From an uncultured Bacilli bacterium (GTDB taxonomy: Bacteria; Bacillota_I; Bacilli_A; RF39; UBA660), in contig CALVVW010000064.1 in NCBI GenBank assembly GCA_944364005.1, positions 1 through 6,243 of the forward strand: DNA of 6,243 bases, written 5' to 3'. Made by a program: the position numbers and the translations under genes. Below are positions 5,527 through 6,243 of the stretch, piece by piece. The notes below the pieces were generated by a model, which was given only the letters and a program-made list of their open reading frames with translations, searched no databases and was not told the DNA's origin. The stretch's first letter is position 1; the number at the start of each line of letters is the position of its first letter.

Positions 5527-6162
5527 TTAACGTCTATTAATTAGTTTTAAAGTTTTCTTAATAGCTTTAGGTTTTGCATTATCTTTAGTATTCATAAAAT
5601 CTTGAGTGTATTGAAAAAAAAGTTCTCCTCTTTCTTCAGAAGATAATCCACATTCTAATTCCATATCTCTTAACCATAATTCTGCATTACTCATAGCATC
5701 TAACTCTCTACGTTTACTATCGGATAATTTAACCTTGCCAGAATAAACACTCTCCTCAGCATTCTTCACTTCTTGTTTTATAACCGCAGGAGTAGCTCCA
5801 TCTAATTTCAAAGCATCCTCAATTCCCTCAAGTTGTCTATCGTAATAATCATAATCCCTTTTAATACTAGTAACTACATTTTCAAGCCTTCCAAAAGCTT
5901 TTTTATCTTTTTCTGTGGTTGGAGAGACTAGAATAGAACCAGTTGTTTTAACATTCTTAATAGAATATAAAATATTTGCTGGTGGAATAAAATTAAGTAA
6001 CATACTTAAAGTCAAATCAAAAAATAATCCATTTTTTATCAATGAAGAATCATAATTATTCTGAACATACCCTCGCTTTTTTTTATAACTTGACCGTAAA
6101 ACAGAACAAATACAATCTACTCCTGTGGTAATTAAACCACTAATAATAACAAATCCTAACAT
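5527..6162 (-). CDS. Unrecognised 211-aa membrane protein with coiled-coil C-terminal part
   Basis: I do not recognise this protein. A hydrophobic N-terminal segment (about 2-20, with Cys17 and Cys19) is followed by a basic loop with KKKR (27-30). A second hydrophobic stretch lies at about 44-66, containing the helix-breaking NFIPPAN. From about 83 on it is polar and charged: GRLENVVTSIKRDYDYYDRQLEGIEDAL (91-118, in pieces GRLENVVTSIKRDYD and YYDRQLEGIEDAL) looks like a coiled coil. More helical sequence follows, with a very basic end (KPKAIKKTLKLINRR). Two membrane passes with a soluble helical domain on the cytoplasmic side are likely. The ATG at 6162 is the only plausible start: an in-frame TAA lies 13 codons upstream. 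The immediate ribosome binding site is poor (CGAGAAA), although AAAGGA occurs about 50 nt upstream, beyond a hairpin. It stands as its own transcription unit, ended by the terminator just downstream. Coding potential is good; function is unknown. Confidence 0.72.
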   Translation of the reverse strand: MLGFVIISGLITTGVDCICSVLRSSYKKKRGYVQNNYDSSLIKNGLFFDLTLSMLLNFIPPANILYSIKNVKTTGSILVSPTTEKDKKAFGRLENVVTSIKRDYDYYDRQLEGIEDALKLDGATPAVIKQEVKNAEESVYSGKVKLSDSKRRELDAMSNAELWLRDMELECGLSSEERGELFFQYTQDFMNTKDNAKPKAIKKTLKLINRR

Positions 6163-6176
6163 AGTATTTCTCGTAT

Positions 6177-6214
6177 AATCAATCTTATAGAAATATTAAT
6201 CTATTTGATTGATT
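6177..6214. repeat. 12-bp interrupted inverted repeat in the leader of the 211-aa gene
   Basis: Arms AATCAATC (6177-6184) and GATTGATT (6207-6214) are perfect complements. Inside them, after a symmetric 2x2 mismatch, ATAG (6187-6190) and CTAT (6201-6204) also pair around a 10-nt AT-rich loop. It ends 14 nt before the ATG at 6162. A -10-like TATAAA at 6228-6223 would place it at the very 5' end of the mRNA as a hairpin. A TATAAG at 6192-6187 would instead make it a promoter-spanning operator. No T run follows on the minus strand, so it is not a terminator for that strand. Confidence 0.5.
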
Positions 6215-6243
6215 CCTTTCTATTTATATTTTTTGTTTATTAT

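Noticed and set aside
1..6243. CRISPR array, tRNA/rRNA genes, insertion sequence or prophage elements
   Set aside because: No regularly spaced repeats, cloverleaf-like or rRNA-like sequence, transposase, integrase or terminal repeats were seen. Plus-strand reading frames are only shadows of the minus-strand genes.

Overview
The window is very AT-rich (roughly 30% GC by eye) and every gene I can support lies on the minus strand. The decisive marker is an intact gene for pro-sigma-K, the late mother-cell sporulation sigma factor. That makes the source an endospore-forming (or ancestrally spore-forming) low-GC Bacillota. The base composition, dense packing and lipid-linked glycan and Ig-domain surface genes fit an uncultured gut-type Bacilli/Clostridia lineage, but I cannot name a genus. 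TGG is used for Trp and genes end in TAA or TAG, so there is no sign of a recoded TGA.

In the direction of transcription (high to low coordinates) the layout is as follows. (1) A leader with a 12-bp interrupted hairpin precedes an unrecognised 211-aa membrane/coiled-coil protein (6162-5527), closed by a clean intrinsic terminator at 5493-5518. (2) A two-gene operon follows: a VanZ-family membrane protein (5466-4999) overlapping by 8 nt a very large protein (5006-2457). The large protein joins a 14-TM lipid-linked polysaccharide flippase to an internal signal-peptide-like helix, a cohesin-like beta-sandwich and an SGNH/GDSL hydrolase. A hairpin plus T-rich tract at about 2345-2388 ends this unit. 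(3) Next is an unrecognised membrane/coiled-coil gene (2308-1776) with its own sigma-A-like promoter. It is split into two frames at a run of eight A residues that also forms a perfect -1 slippery heptamer. (4) Then comes sigK (1737-1039), with a sigma-E-like promoter overlapping the end of the preceding gene. (5) Last is the start of a membrane-anchored polysaccharide deacetylase with three Ig-like domains (968 to beyond position 1), with its own sigma-A-like promoter. This gene is cut by the window edge.

The common theme is the cell envelope and possibly sporulation. A lipid-linked glycan would be flipped by the N-terminal half of the fusion protein and then possibly de-acylated, or acyl-transferred, by the SGNH domain held on the outer face. 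The deacetylase would act on cell-wall glycan. Whether sigma-E or sigma-K controls the neighbouring envelope genes cannot be decided from this sequence. The most notable items are the flippase-SGNH fusion and the homopolymer frameshift gene.
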